Assembly (NCBI GenBank): GCA_027296665.1
Contig: JAPUIV010000157.1
Span: 1-8,142, forward strand
Direction: 5' to 3'
Source of the DNA: Acidobacteriota bacterium
GTDB lineage: Bacteria; Acidobacteriota; Polarisedimenticolia; JAPUIV01
Length of the DNA stretch: 8,142 bases
A model generated the notes under the pieces. That model had not been told where the DNA came from, made no database searches, and worked only from the letters and a program-made list of their open reading frames with translations. A program made the translations under genes and the position numbers. Each line of letters begins with the position of its first letter. Within the stretch, counting starts at the first letter, position 1. Shown here piece by piece: positions 1-5,631 of the stretch.

Positions 1-851
1 TTCTGGAGCAGGTGCTCATGGTTCTCACTGATCCGGAGCACTTCCTCCAGTCCAGCGATCCGGCGAGTCTGCGCCGCGTCCGCCTCCACCGCGTAAATGT
101 CGCGGCCGTAGTGGCTGCCCACCAACCGCACCGATTCCGAACGCGCCGCCAGACGCCTTTCCACCTGACTCGGATCTTTCAGTCCGCCGAGCACTTCCAC
201 TCGCAACTGGAGGATCGGCGATGCCGCGCGTTTCTTCTCCAGCAAGGGGCGTAACCCCACGTCCGAGAAGATCTTGTGCGCGCGCGGTACCGGCGAGAAG
301 GCCCGGAAATCGTTCGATTTCTGCAATTCGCTCATCAATTCAGGCGACACCCACAGCATGTAGCCGCCGCGAATCAGTCCCGCCACCCGGCCGCCATTCT
401 CCGCGATCCGCCTCTCTACATCGGCGGGATGCCTCTTGCCTTCCTCGCTCAGAATCGCGTAGTTGAACGCTCCCGGCTTCAGACCCGCCCCCCGGGACGG
501 CGATGTCGCAGGCTCGCGCAGATCAGCCGGCAGACCCTTCTGGTTGTCCGGGTCTGACACCCGGAACACCCCCGTCGAGGTGAACAGCGTATCCTTGCCC
601 TTCAGCTTCCTGACATCTGAATCGAAGGAAACGCCCGCCAGAGGAGAGATACCCTCCGGACGAGCAAAGAAATTGTAATTATTCACCCCAGCACTGGGCC
701 GCTCGATGGGGGAACCATCTCCGTCGCCGCCGGGGGCCAGGTTCCTTTCCCTCTGAATCGCCCAGTTTGTGAGGCTCGGGAGAAGGGCTATCCCCAAGAC
801 CAACAGAAGAATACCGCCCTTGGACCAGAACGCTGACGAACGCTCCTTCAT
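1..851 (-). CDS. Membrane-anchored/secreted protein with duplicated propeptide-like modules, possible subtilisin-like protease (C-terminal part outside window)
   Basis: An open frame runs without a stop from an ATG at 851 to the left edge, giving the first 283 residues. A GGGAGG Shine-Dalgarno lies 5 bases before the ATG and a good promoter lies about 100 bases upstream. Residues 1-12 are basic and polar, and 13-27 form one hydrophobic segment (signal peptide or anchor). A low-complexity Gly/Asp/Pro-rich stretch follows near 38-55. Two similar modules come next, about 128-192 and 212-278. Each has a strand, a helix starting VERR, a Gly-containing turn, and a strand ending near a Pro or Glu. 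This resembles the paired propeptide-like modules that precede the catalytic domain in some S8 (subtilisin-like) peptidases. That assignment is inference, because no catalytic Asp/His/Ser motif lies in the visible part. It is transcribed divergently from bioY. The coding reality is well supported; the function is not. Confidence 0.8.
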   Translation of the reverse strand, partial: MKERSSAFWSKGGILLLVLGIALLPSLTNWAIQRERNLAPGGDGDGSPIERPSAGVNNYNFFARPEGISPLAGVSFDSDVRKLKGKDTLFTSTGVFRVSDPDNQKGLPADLREPATSPSRGAGLKPGAFNYAILSEEGKRHPADVERRIAENGGRVAGLIRGGYMLWVSPELMSELQKSNDFRAFSPVPRAHKIFSDVGLRPLLEKKRAASPILQLRVEVLGGLKDPSQVERRLAARSESVRLVGSHYGRDIYAVEADAAQTRRIAGLEEVLRISENHEHLLQ

Positions 852-856
852 GACAT

Positions 857-862
857 CCTCCC
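857..862 (-). promoter_or_regulatory. Ribosome binding site of the leftward gene
   Basis: GGGAGG on the minus strand, 5 bases before the ATG at 851. It fixes that start. The competing frame that begins at 864 has no such site and encodes only a 61-residue shadow peptide. Confidence 0.7.
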
Positions 863-947
863 AAGATAGAGATATGGTGTGCGGAAACTAGTTCGGTTTC
901 GTGAAAAATCGAGATACAAATTTAACCCTTTGACCAAGCTATGCGGC

Positions 948-976
948 TATATACGGTGATTCCAGAACCTTGTCAA
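948..976 (-). promoter_or_regulatory. Sigma70-type promoter for the leftward gene
   Basis: Read on the minus strand, a perfect TTGACA (-35, bases 976-971) is followed by a 17-base spacer and TATATA (-10, bases 953-948). Initiation would be expected near 941, leaving about 90 bases of leader before the ATG at 851. A dyad centred at 1004 sits about 63 bases upstream of the predicted start. That is the typical position for an activator binding upstream of RNA polymerase. Confidence 0.6.
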
Positions 977-992
977 GCGGTTTTTTCCCGGT

Positions 993-1015
993 TTTGCGGA
1001 CGGAGCGTCGGCAGG
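993..1015. promoter_or_regulatory. Dyad element A (candidate operator, upstream copy)
   Basis: The left arm TTTGCGGACG and the right arm CGTCGGCAGG flank a 3-base centre. Seven of ten positions pair, and seven of the inner eight. The same left arm and the same 16-base distance to a TGTCAA (minus-strand TTGACA) recur at 1269-1313. It lies just upstream of the leftward promoter, so a regulator acting on that promoter is the simplest reading. It does not match the BirA or BioR operator patterns known for biotin genes. Confidence 0.45.
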
Positions 1016-1109
1016 AATGGCCACCCAGGCTGAATTTCCGCCTGCAAATCTTAGCGAACCCGCGGCTCGAAATTGGCTCCCCAAGGAGCGTCGAGAAAAA
1101 CCGAAAAAT

Positions 1110-1138
1110 TTGACTTGATGTACACTACCCGGTAAAAT
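1110..1138 (+). promoter_or_regulatory. Sigma70-type promoter of the bioY-larE cluster
   Basis: TTGACT at 1110-1115, a 17-base spacer, then TAAAAT at 1133-1138. Each hexamer matches five of the six consensus bases. Initiation would be expected near 1145, giving a leader of about 65 bases before the ATG at 1211. No other comparable promoter is evident before the downstream genes of the cluster, so it may serve all four. Confidence 0.6.
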
Positions 1139-1151
1139 CACAGTTCTCAAA

Positions 1152-1256
1152 ATGAATTTGGGAAGAAAAAACAGCACGGTTTCCTTCCTGGAGGAGCAAC
1201 CAAGTAGGGTATGGCCATTTCTGGAAAGGAACAGCTTCAAACCGACTTTAAAATGA
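1152..1256 (+). other. Possible 34-codon leader reading frame overlapping the bioY start
   Basis: An ATG at 1152, only about 7 bases after the predicted transcription start, opens 34 codons. They end at a TGA (1254-1256) overlapping an in-frame bioY ATG at 1253 as ATGA. The Shine-Dalgarno GGAGGAG at 1190-1196 lies inside it. There is no Shine-Dalgarno before 1152, so translation would have to be nearly leaderless. It may be chance. If real, it would couple leader translation to the alternative bioY start. Confidence 0.2.
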
Positions 1257-1864
1257 GCGGTACCATTCTGTCAAGGGGATGGCTACCGATTTTGCGGACG
1301 GATCGTACGCAAATCTCCCCACGTACCCTCCTGGTAGCCCGGCTGGTGGCCATTGTCCTGTTCGCCCTCTTGACCTGGGCGGCGGCCTGGACCCGGATCC
1401 CGATCCCCGGCACTCCCGTACCGATGACCTTTCAGACCCTTGCGGTCCTCCTCAGCGGGGCTGTTCTGGGGCCCTTCCGCGGCGCGGCTAGCCAGGCTTT
1501 GTACCTGGGGTTGGGCCTGATAGGTCTACCGGTCTTCGCCGGCTCCGGGGCAGGGATGGCCTACCTGGCAGGCCCCACCGCCGGATACCTGGCAGGATTC
1601 GTCCTGGCCTCCCTGTTCGTGGGTGGCATGCTCGGGAAACGGCGGGAACCCGGCATCCTGAAGTTGTTTCTGGTCGTTCTTGCCGGGTCGCTGATCATCT
1701 CCTGCGCGGGTGTCCTTTATCTTGCCCTGTACATGGGCGGGAATTTCTGGGCCGCCCTCCTGCAAGGGGCCCTCATTTTTACCCCCTGGGATCTTCTCAA
1801 AGTAGTCGCCGCGGCAGGCGGCGCCCGACTCCTCCTGCCGGTCCGAAGGTATCTCCAGTCGTGA
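1211..1864 (+). CDS. bioY: Biotin transporter BioY (ECF S component)
   Basis: This is an integral membrane substrate-binding component for biotin uptake, working alone or with an ECF A/A'/T energising module. The family signature is clear: a conserved block PVPMTFQTLAVLLSG (69-83), then LGLGLIGLPVFAG (99-111) and GPTAGYLAGF (121-130). About six hydrophobic helices are predicted. D194 and K197 near the C-terminus fit the D-x-x-K pair of BioY proteins. No ATPase or T-component gene is in the window. The N-terminus is uncertain. Starting at 1211 (217 residues) gives about 40 residues before the first helix, more than typical BioY. GGAGGAG lies 14 bases upstream, rather far, and a stop just upstream rules out earlier starts. 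An ATG at 1253 gives 203 residues. Part of this extra N-terminal coding sequence is dyad element B, so it may be regulatory DNA. Confidence 0.93.
   Translation: MAISGKEQLQTDFKMSGTILSRGWLPILRTDRTQISPRTLLVARLVAIVLFALLTWAAAWTRIPIPGTPVPMTFQTLAVLLSGAVLGPFRGAASQALYLGLGLIGLPVFAGSGAGMAYLAGPTAGYLAGFVLASLFVGGMLGKRREPGILKLFLVVLAGSLIISCAGVLYLALYMGGNFWAALLQGALIFTPWDLLKVVAAAGGARLLLPVRRYLQS
1291..1313. promoter_or_regulatory. Dyad element B (candidate operator inside the bioY 5' end)
   Basis: The arms TTTGCGGACG and CGTACGCAAA flank GAT, with nine of ten positions pairing. It lies inside bioY codons 27-35, a poorly conserved region before the first membrane helix. On its left, after the same 16-base gap as in copy A, is TGTCAA (1269-1274), a minus-strand TTGACA. 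The -10 that would go with it is weak (TTTAAA or TAAAGT, depending on spacer). Bases 1269-1311 match 971-1013 at about 33 of 43 positions without gaps, by my hand count. Confidence 0.45.
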
Positions 1865-1871
1865 GACAGTG

Positions 1872-2714
1872 ATGGACAATTCGGCGGTTTCCGGGGCCGG
1901 TCTCCTGGATAGGCTTGCGGGCATCCTGGTGAAGATGAAATCGGTAGTGGTCGGGTTCTCGGGCGGCATCGACTCGACCCTGCTGTTAAAGGTTGCCCGG
2001 CAGACCCTGGGACGGGATGGGGTTCTTGCGGTGACCGCGGTTTCCCCTTCCTATCCAGCCGATGAGCTCCGTCTTGCGGGCGATCTGGCCGCAAAAATCG
2101 AATCGGAGCATCTTTTGATCGATTCCCGGGAGATGCAGAATCCGCAGTACCTGCGTAACGACACCCAGCGTTGTTATTTTTGTAAAATGGAACTCTTTCG
2201 GATCCTTGAGGAGGTTAGGCGGGAGAGGGGATTCCAGACCATGGTCTATGGCGCCAATAGGGACGACTTTTCCGATATTAGGCCTGGAATGCGAGCCGCA
2301 ACCGAGGCGGGGGTTCGGGCCCCGCTGGTGGAGGCGGAGATGGGAAAAGAGGAGATCCGCTTTCTGGGAAGGTATCTCGATCTGCCCAACTGGGACAAAC
2401 CGGCCCGGGCTTGCCTTGCTTCCCGGATCCCGTTCGGGAACCGGATCGAATCGGAGAGTCTTCACCAGGTTGAGAGGGCCGAGGCATTCTTGCTGGAAAA
2501 GGGGTTTCGCCAGGTCCGGGTCCGCCACCACGGGCAGGTGGCCCGTATCGAGACCGATCCCGAGGGGATGGCGCGTTTCGGTCACCCCGGTGTCCGCCGG
2601 GAGATCGCGAATGCCCTGAAGACCTTTGGGTTCCGCTTCGTGACCCTGGACCTGGACGGCTACCGCCAGGGCAGCCTGAACCCTGCACCGGGTTCCCGGC
2701 CCGCGGGAAAATGA
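1872..2714 (+). CDS. larE: ATP-dependent sacrificial sulfur transferase LarE
   Basis: LarE is a cytoplasmic PP-loop enzyme. It adenylylates the pyridinium dicarboxylate mononucleotide made by LarB and donates sulfur to it, on the way to the nickel-pincer cofactor made with LarC. The protein is 280 residues, normal for the family. Visible motifs are the PP-loop SGGIDS at 30-35, RCYFCK with C101 and C104, YGANRDD at 126-132, and ACLASRIPFG at 180-189 with C181 at the position of the sacrificial cysteine. The C101/C104/C181 set resembles the three-cysteine LarE type reported to hold an iron-sulfur cluster rather than to give up its cysteine sulfur (from memory of the family). The ATG at 1872 follows the bioY stop by 7 bases; a GTG at 1869 is an alternative. 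There is no Shine-Dalgarno, so coupling to bioY is likely. larB, larC and lactate racemase genes are absent from the window. Confidence 0.92.
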   Translation: MDNSAVSGAGLLDRLAGILVKMKSVVVGFSGGIDSTLLLKVARQTLGRDGVLAVTAVSPSYPADELRLAGDLAAKIESEHLLIDSREMQNPQYLRNDTQRCYFCKMELFRILEEVRRERGFQTMVYGANRDDFSDIRPGMRAATEAGVRAPLVEAEMGKEEIRFLGRYLDLPNWDKPARACLASRIPFGNRIESESLHQVERAEAFLLEKGFRQVRVRHHGQVARIETDPEGMARFGHPGVRREIANALKTFGFRFVTLDLDGYRQGSLNPAPGSRPAGK

Positions 2715-2729
2715 TCCAACCCTTTTTTT
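2690..2729 (+). terminator. Possible weak attenuator at the larE/fusion-gene junction
   Basis: GGGTT (2690-2694) can pair with AACCC (2718-2722) around an inner CCCG/CGGG hairpin (2695-2698 with 2704-2707). Seven T residues follow directly (2723-2729). A 10-base bulge on the 3' side makes it weaker than a classical intrinsic terminator. It would reduce rather than end transcription into the fusion gene, or it may be fortuitous in GC-rich DNA. Confidence 0.2.
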
Positions 2730-2740
2730 CCCAACCGTGA
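2711..2740 (+). other. Nine-codon bridging reading frame between larE and the fusion gene
   Basis: An ATG at 2711 overlaps the larE stop (ATGA). Nine sense codons (MIQPFFSQP) then end at a TGA (2738-2740) whose last base is the first base of the next gene's ATG (TGATG). Neither this frame nor the downstream gene has a Shine-Dalgarno. Ribosomes ending larE could therefore re-initiate twice and reach the fusion gene. The geometry is seen directly; use as a coupling relay is inference. Confidence 0.3.
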
Positions 2741-5619
2741 TGCAAAGGAAAATCCGGCTTGCCCTGTTCCTGGCCGCGGGCATCCTCTGCTTCCTGCCCT
2801 TCCTCACCTACGTGCCCGCAGGGGAACTGGCCCTTCGCACCGGGTTAGGGTCGGGGGACCCGACCGAATTCCTCCCCCCCGGTTTCCACCTGCGCATTCC
2901 CCTTCTTCAACAAATTCAAAGGTTTTCCTCCAGGGTCCAGCGGCTCACCCTGGAAGTGCCGGTTCAACTAGAGGATGGCATCCGGCTTATCCTTCCGTGC
3001 GAAGCGACCGCAAGGATCGACCCGGACCAGGTGAACGAATGGATCGGAGCAGGGAGTGCAACGGCCGTTCCGGACAGGATTCGGGCCGCGGTGACGGGAA
3101 GCCTGCCGGAGTGGGGTGTCTTCCTGGACCGGTCCATATTGCTCCTGAAGGGCCTGGAGCCGGAAATGGCCGGTCTCCTGGAGGAGAAACTTTCAGGAAG
3201 GGGCCTGGCGGACAGCCGGGTCCGGTGCGGACCCGCCGCCCCGGAGGGAGGCGAAAAACCAGATCGATTCCCTGAGATCCGCCGGGAAGCCGGCTCGGTG
3301 GCCACAGGTGTTCGGATCCTATTAATAGGCCTGGACGGTGCGGATTGGCGGATCATTTCTCCTCTGATCGAACAGGGAGCCCTCCCCAACTTGGCCGGTC
3401 TCCTGGGTCGGGGGATCGGGGGGAACCTGCGTTCGTTCCAACCGATGCTGTCCCCTCTCCTCTGGACCACGGTGGTGACCGGCGTGAGTCCCGACCTGCA
3501 TGGCATCCTCGATTTTCTGGTCACCGATCCCGGTTCGGGATCTCCGGTGCCGATCCCGGGAACGTACCGGCAGGCGAAGGCGATCTGGAATCTCGCCACG
3601 GAATATTCCCGCTCTGCCGATTTCGTCGGGTGGTGGGCCACCTGGCCGGCCGAACGGATTGACGGCACCATGGTCTCCGACCGCGTTTCCTATTCCTTGT
3701 TCCAGGCTCCTCTGTCGGGACGGGAGATGGAGGCTTCCATCTCCCCCGCGGCCGATTACCGGGAGTTGATTTCCCTGGTGGTTGGGGCCGACTCGATTCC
3801 GTACCTTGAAATCCGGCAGTTCGTCGACATACCCCGTCCGGAATACCGCGAAGCACTAGATCAATTGGCCAGCCCCGCGGGGGGCTCCTATCGGAATCCG
3901 GTGAGCCATCTTCTGAAGATCCTGGCCGCCGCGAAGAGCTACCACCGGATTGCTTTGAAGCTTCTAGCCCGGGATCAGCCGGAGATTTTCGGGGTGTACT
4001 ACCAGGGGATCGACGAGGTATCCCACCGGTTCGCCCACTACATGCCTCCCAGGATGGATATGGTGTCCCGGGACGATTATCTGAAATACCGGGACGCGGT
4101 CGAACGGTTTTACCTATTCCAGGACGAAATGATAGGAGAGTTGCTGGAGGCCGTATCAACCGATACCCTGGTGATGGTCCTGTCGGATCACGGATTCAAG
4201 TCGGGCGGGGATCGGCCCGAAGGGCTTCCTCCCGACATCGAGGGAAAGCCGGACCGCTGGCATCGGCCCCAGGGCATCCTGGTGATGAGCGGTGGTCCCG
4301 TCCAGGAAGGATCAGGGGCCCTTTCCGGTGATAGTCCCGCTTCGCCGGAATTGAAGGGGGCTACCCTGTACGATATAGCCCCGACCCTGCTGTACCTGGC
4401 CGGCCTGCCGATTTCCGGGGAGATGCCCGGGATCCCCCTGTTCGCTGCCCTGGATCCCGCTTTTTTGAAGAAAACGGCCGTCTACATGGTTGATTCCTAC
4501 GGCCGGATGCCGGAACGGACCTCTCCCTCTCCGCAAGGATCTGCGGTGGAGGAGGAGATGCTGGCCCGACTCCGCTCCCTGGGTTACATCGCTGGTGATC
4601 GGCCGGGACAAGGGGGGGAAGTCCCGGCAGCGGGCACGGGAATGGCGACTTATCATGCGAACCGTGCCTACCTCAAACTTTCTTCCGGAGACCGTGGCGG
4701 GGCAGGGGTGGAGATCGACCGGGCCTTATCCCTGAAATCCGATTACCTGCCTGCCCTGGTTCTCAAGGCACAGATTCTCGAAGAGATCGGCGATTTCCCC
4801 GGGGCGTTGGCGGTGGCCCGGACCGTTCTCCAGGAGGAGGTGCGGCAAGGGGACCGACAGCCCGGGGCCCTTCTCCAGATGGCTCGCCTGTTCGAGGCAT
4901 CTGGACGACCCGAAGCGGGGTTGGCGGAGTTTCTCGGTTATCTCGAAATGGGCGGCGGCGATCCTGAATTGTACCTGGCAATCGGAGCCCTCCATCTCGC
5001 GGTTGGCAACGGCCCGGCGGCGGCGGAGAGGTATCGTGAGGCGGTCGCTCTCCAGCCGGCCAATGAGGAGGCGGTTCGCCGGTTGTTCTTCATGCTTCTG
5101 GAACAACAGAAGTTCTCGGAGGCGGAGCAATTGGTGCGGGATGCAACCACCCGGGCGCCGGACTCCATCGTCCATCTGAACCTTCAGGGTCTCCTCTTCC
5201 AGGAACTTGGAGATTTTCAGGCGGCGGAGGGCTCTTTTCTTCGGGCCCGCTCCCTGGAACCGGAAGATGTGCCCACCATGTCCAACCTGGGAGGGCTGTA
5301 CGGGAGTACAGGCCGTCTCGAGGATGCGGTTGAACTACTCAGGGAAGCCTGCGAGATCGATCCGGACAGCGAGGACGCCCTGGTGAATCTGGCCGCCGCG
5401 TTAGGCCGTCTCAACCAGCTTCCGGAGGTCATTTTCCGCCTGGAGTTTGCCAGGTCACGCGGGATCGATTCCCCGGGGATCCGGAATGCCCTGGGTGTGG
5501 CCTATTTCCAAACCGGCAGGAAAGATGACGCAAGGGAGTCATTCCTCGGTTCACTGAAGATCAATCCGGATCAACCCGAGGTTCGAAGAATTTTGGGAAA
5601 CATCCGGGGGAATGAATAG
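2740..5619 (+). CDS. Membrane-anchored SPFH/band-7-like, alkaline-phosphatase-superfamily and TPR fusion protein
   Basis: The protein has 959 residues. Residues 5-24 form one hydrophobic anchor without a clear cleavage site, so the rest is probably periplasmic. Residues 24-163 look like a short SPFH/band-7 domain (VPAGE, then FLPPGFHLRIPLL, then RVQRLTLEVPVQ). Residues 191-615 form a phosphodiesterase/nucleotide-pyrophosphatase-type domain with its metal centre intact: D199 in IGLDGADW, nucleophile candidate S238, D425 and H429 in GIDEVSHR, D483-H484 in LSDHGF, and H508. The segment VGWWATWPAE (296-305) recurs in bacterial relatives, as far as I recall. After a Gly-rich linker (616-634), about nine TPRs fill 637-946. 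The substrate is unknown; phosphomonoesters, phosphodiesters or lipid-linked phosphates are possible. The ATG at 2740 and GTG at 2737 are both possible starts, without a Shine-Dalgarno. Domain calls are firm for phosphatase and TPR, moderate for SPFH. Confidence 0.88.
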   Translation: MQRKIRLALFLAAGILCFLPFLTYVPAGELALRTGLGSGDPTEFLPPGFHLRIPLLQQIQRFSSRVQRLTLEVPVQLEDGIRLILPCEATARIDPDQVNEWIGAGSATAVPDRIRAAVTGSLPEWGVFLDRSILLLKGLEPEMAGLLEEKLSGRGLADSRVRCGPAAPEGGEKPDRFPEIRREAGSVATGVRILLIGLDGADWRIISPLIEQGALPNLAGLLGRGIGGNLRSFQPMLSPLLWTTVVTGVSPDLHGILDFLVTDPGSGSPVPIPGTYRQAKAIWNLATEYSRSADFVGWWATWPAERIDGTMVSDRVSYSLFQAPLSGREMEASISPAADYRELISLVVGADSIPYLEIRQFVDIPRPEYREALDQLASPAGGSYRNPVSHLLKILAAAKSYHRIALKLLARDQPEIFGVYYQGIDEVSHRFAHYMPPRMDMVSRDDYLKYRDAVERFYLFQDEMIGELLEAVSTDTLVMVLSDHGFKSGGDRPEGLPPDIEGKPDRWHRPQGILVMSGGPVQEGSGALSGDSPASPELKGATLYDIAPTLLYLAGLPISGEMPGIPLFAALDPAFLKKTAVYMVDSYGRMPERTSPSPQGSAVEEEMLARLRSLGYIAGDRPGQGGEVPAAGTGMATYHANRAYLKLSSGDRGGAGVEIDRALSLKSDYLPALVLKAQILEEIGDFPGALAVARTVLQEEVRQGDRQPGALLQMARLFEASGRPEAGLAEFLGYLEMGGGDPELYLAIGALHLAVGNGPAAAERYREAVALQPANEEAVRRLFFMLLEQQKFSEAEQLVRDATTRAPDSIVHLNLQGLLFQELGDFQAAEGSFLRARSLEPEDVPTMSNLGGLYGSTGRLEDAVELLREACEIDPDSEDALVNLAAALGRLNQLPEVIFRLEFARSRGIDSPGIRNALGVAYFQTGRKDDARESFLGSLKINPDQPEVRRILGNIRGNE

Positions 5620-5623
5620 GGGG
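5618..5623 (+). promoter_or_regulatory. Ribosome binding site of the diguanylate cyclase gene
   Basis: AGGGGG overlaps the stop codon of the fusion gene and lies 8 bases before the ATG at 5632. This supports that start and gives the cyclase independent initiation, unlike larE and the fusion gene. Confidence 0.6.
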
Positions 5624-5631
5624 CCGCCGAG

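Larger units (their letters stand above)
852..1210. other. Divergent intergenic control region
   Basis: This 359-base gap separates the leftward gene at 851 from bioY. It holds a leftward promoter (948-976), a rightward promoter (1110-1138), an imperfect dyad (993-1015), and Shine-Dalgarno sequences for both genes. It is visibly more AT-rich than the flanking genes, particularly at 893-955 and 1095-1175. A minus-strand reading frame crossing it (947-1240) looks non-coding: its composition is unlike a protein family and it covers both promoters. I see no tRNA, riboswitch fold or intrinsic terminator. Confidence 0.7.

Noticed and set aside
12..678. Several plus-strand frames opposite the left-edge gene
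   Set aside because: All are Arg/Pro/Ser-rich shadows. The minus-strand frame from 851 has a signal/anchor segment, ribosome binding site, promoter and normal protein composition.
1110..1210. Biotin operator (BirA- or BioR-type) at the bioY promoter
   Set aside because: No TTGTAAACC-type pair or TTATnnATAA-type box was found around the promoter or leader.
947..1240. 97-codon minus-strand reading frame across the intergenic region
   Set aside because: It covers both divergent promoters, lacks a ribosome binding site and shows no family motif.
4612..4618. G7 run between the phosphatase and TPR parts (also C7 at 2874-2880)
   Set aside because: Considered as a phase-variation switch. Seven bases is short for that, the frame is intact through both, and such runs are expected in GC-rich DNA.
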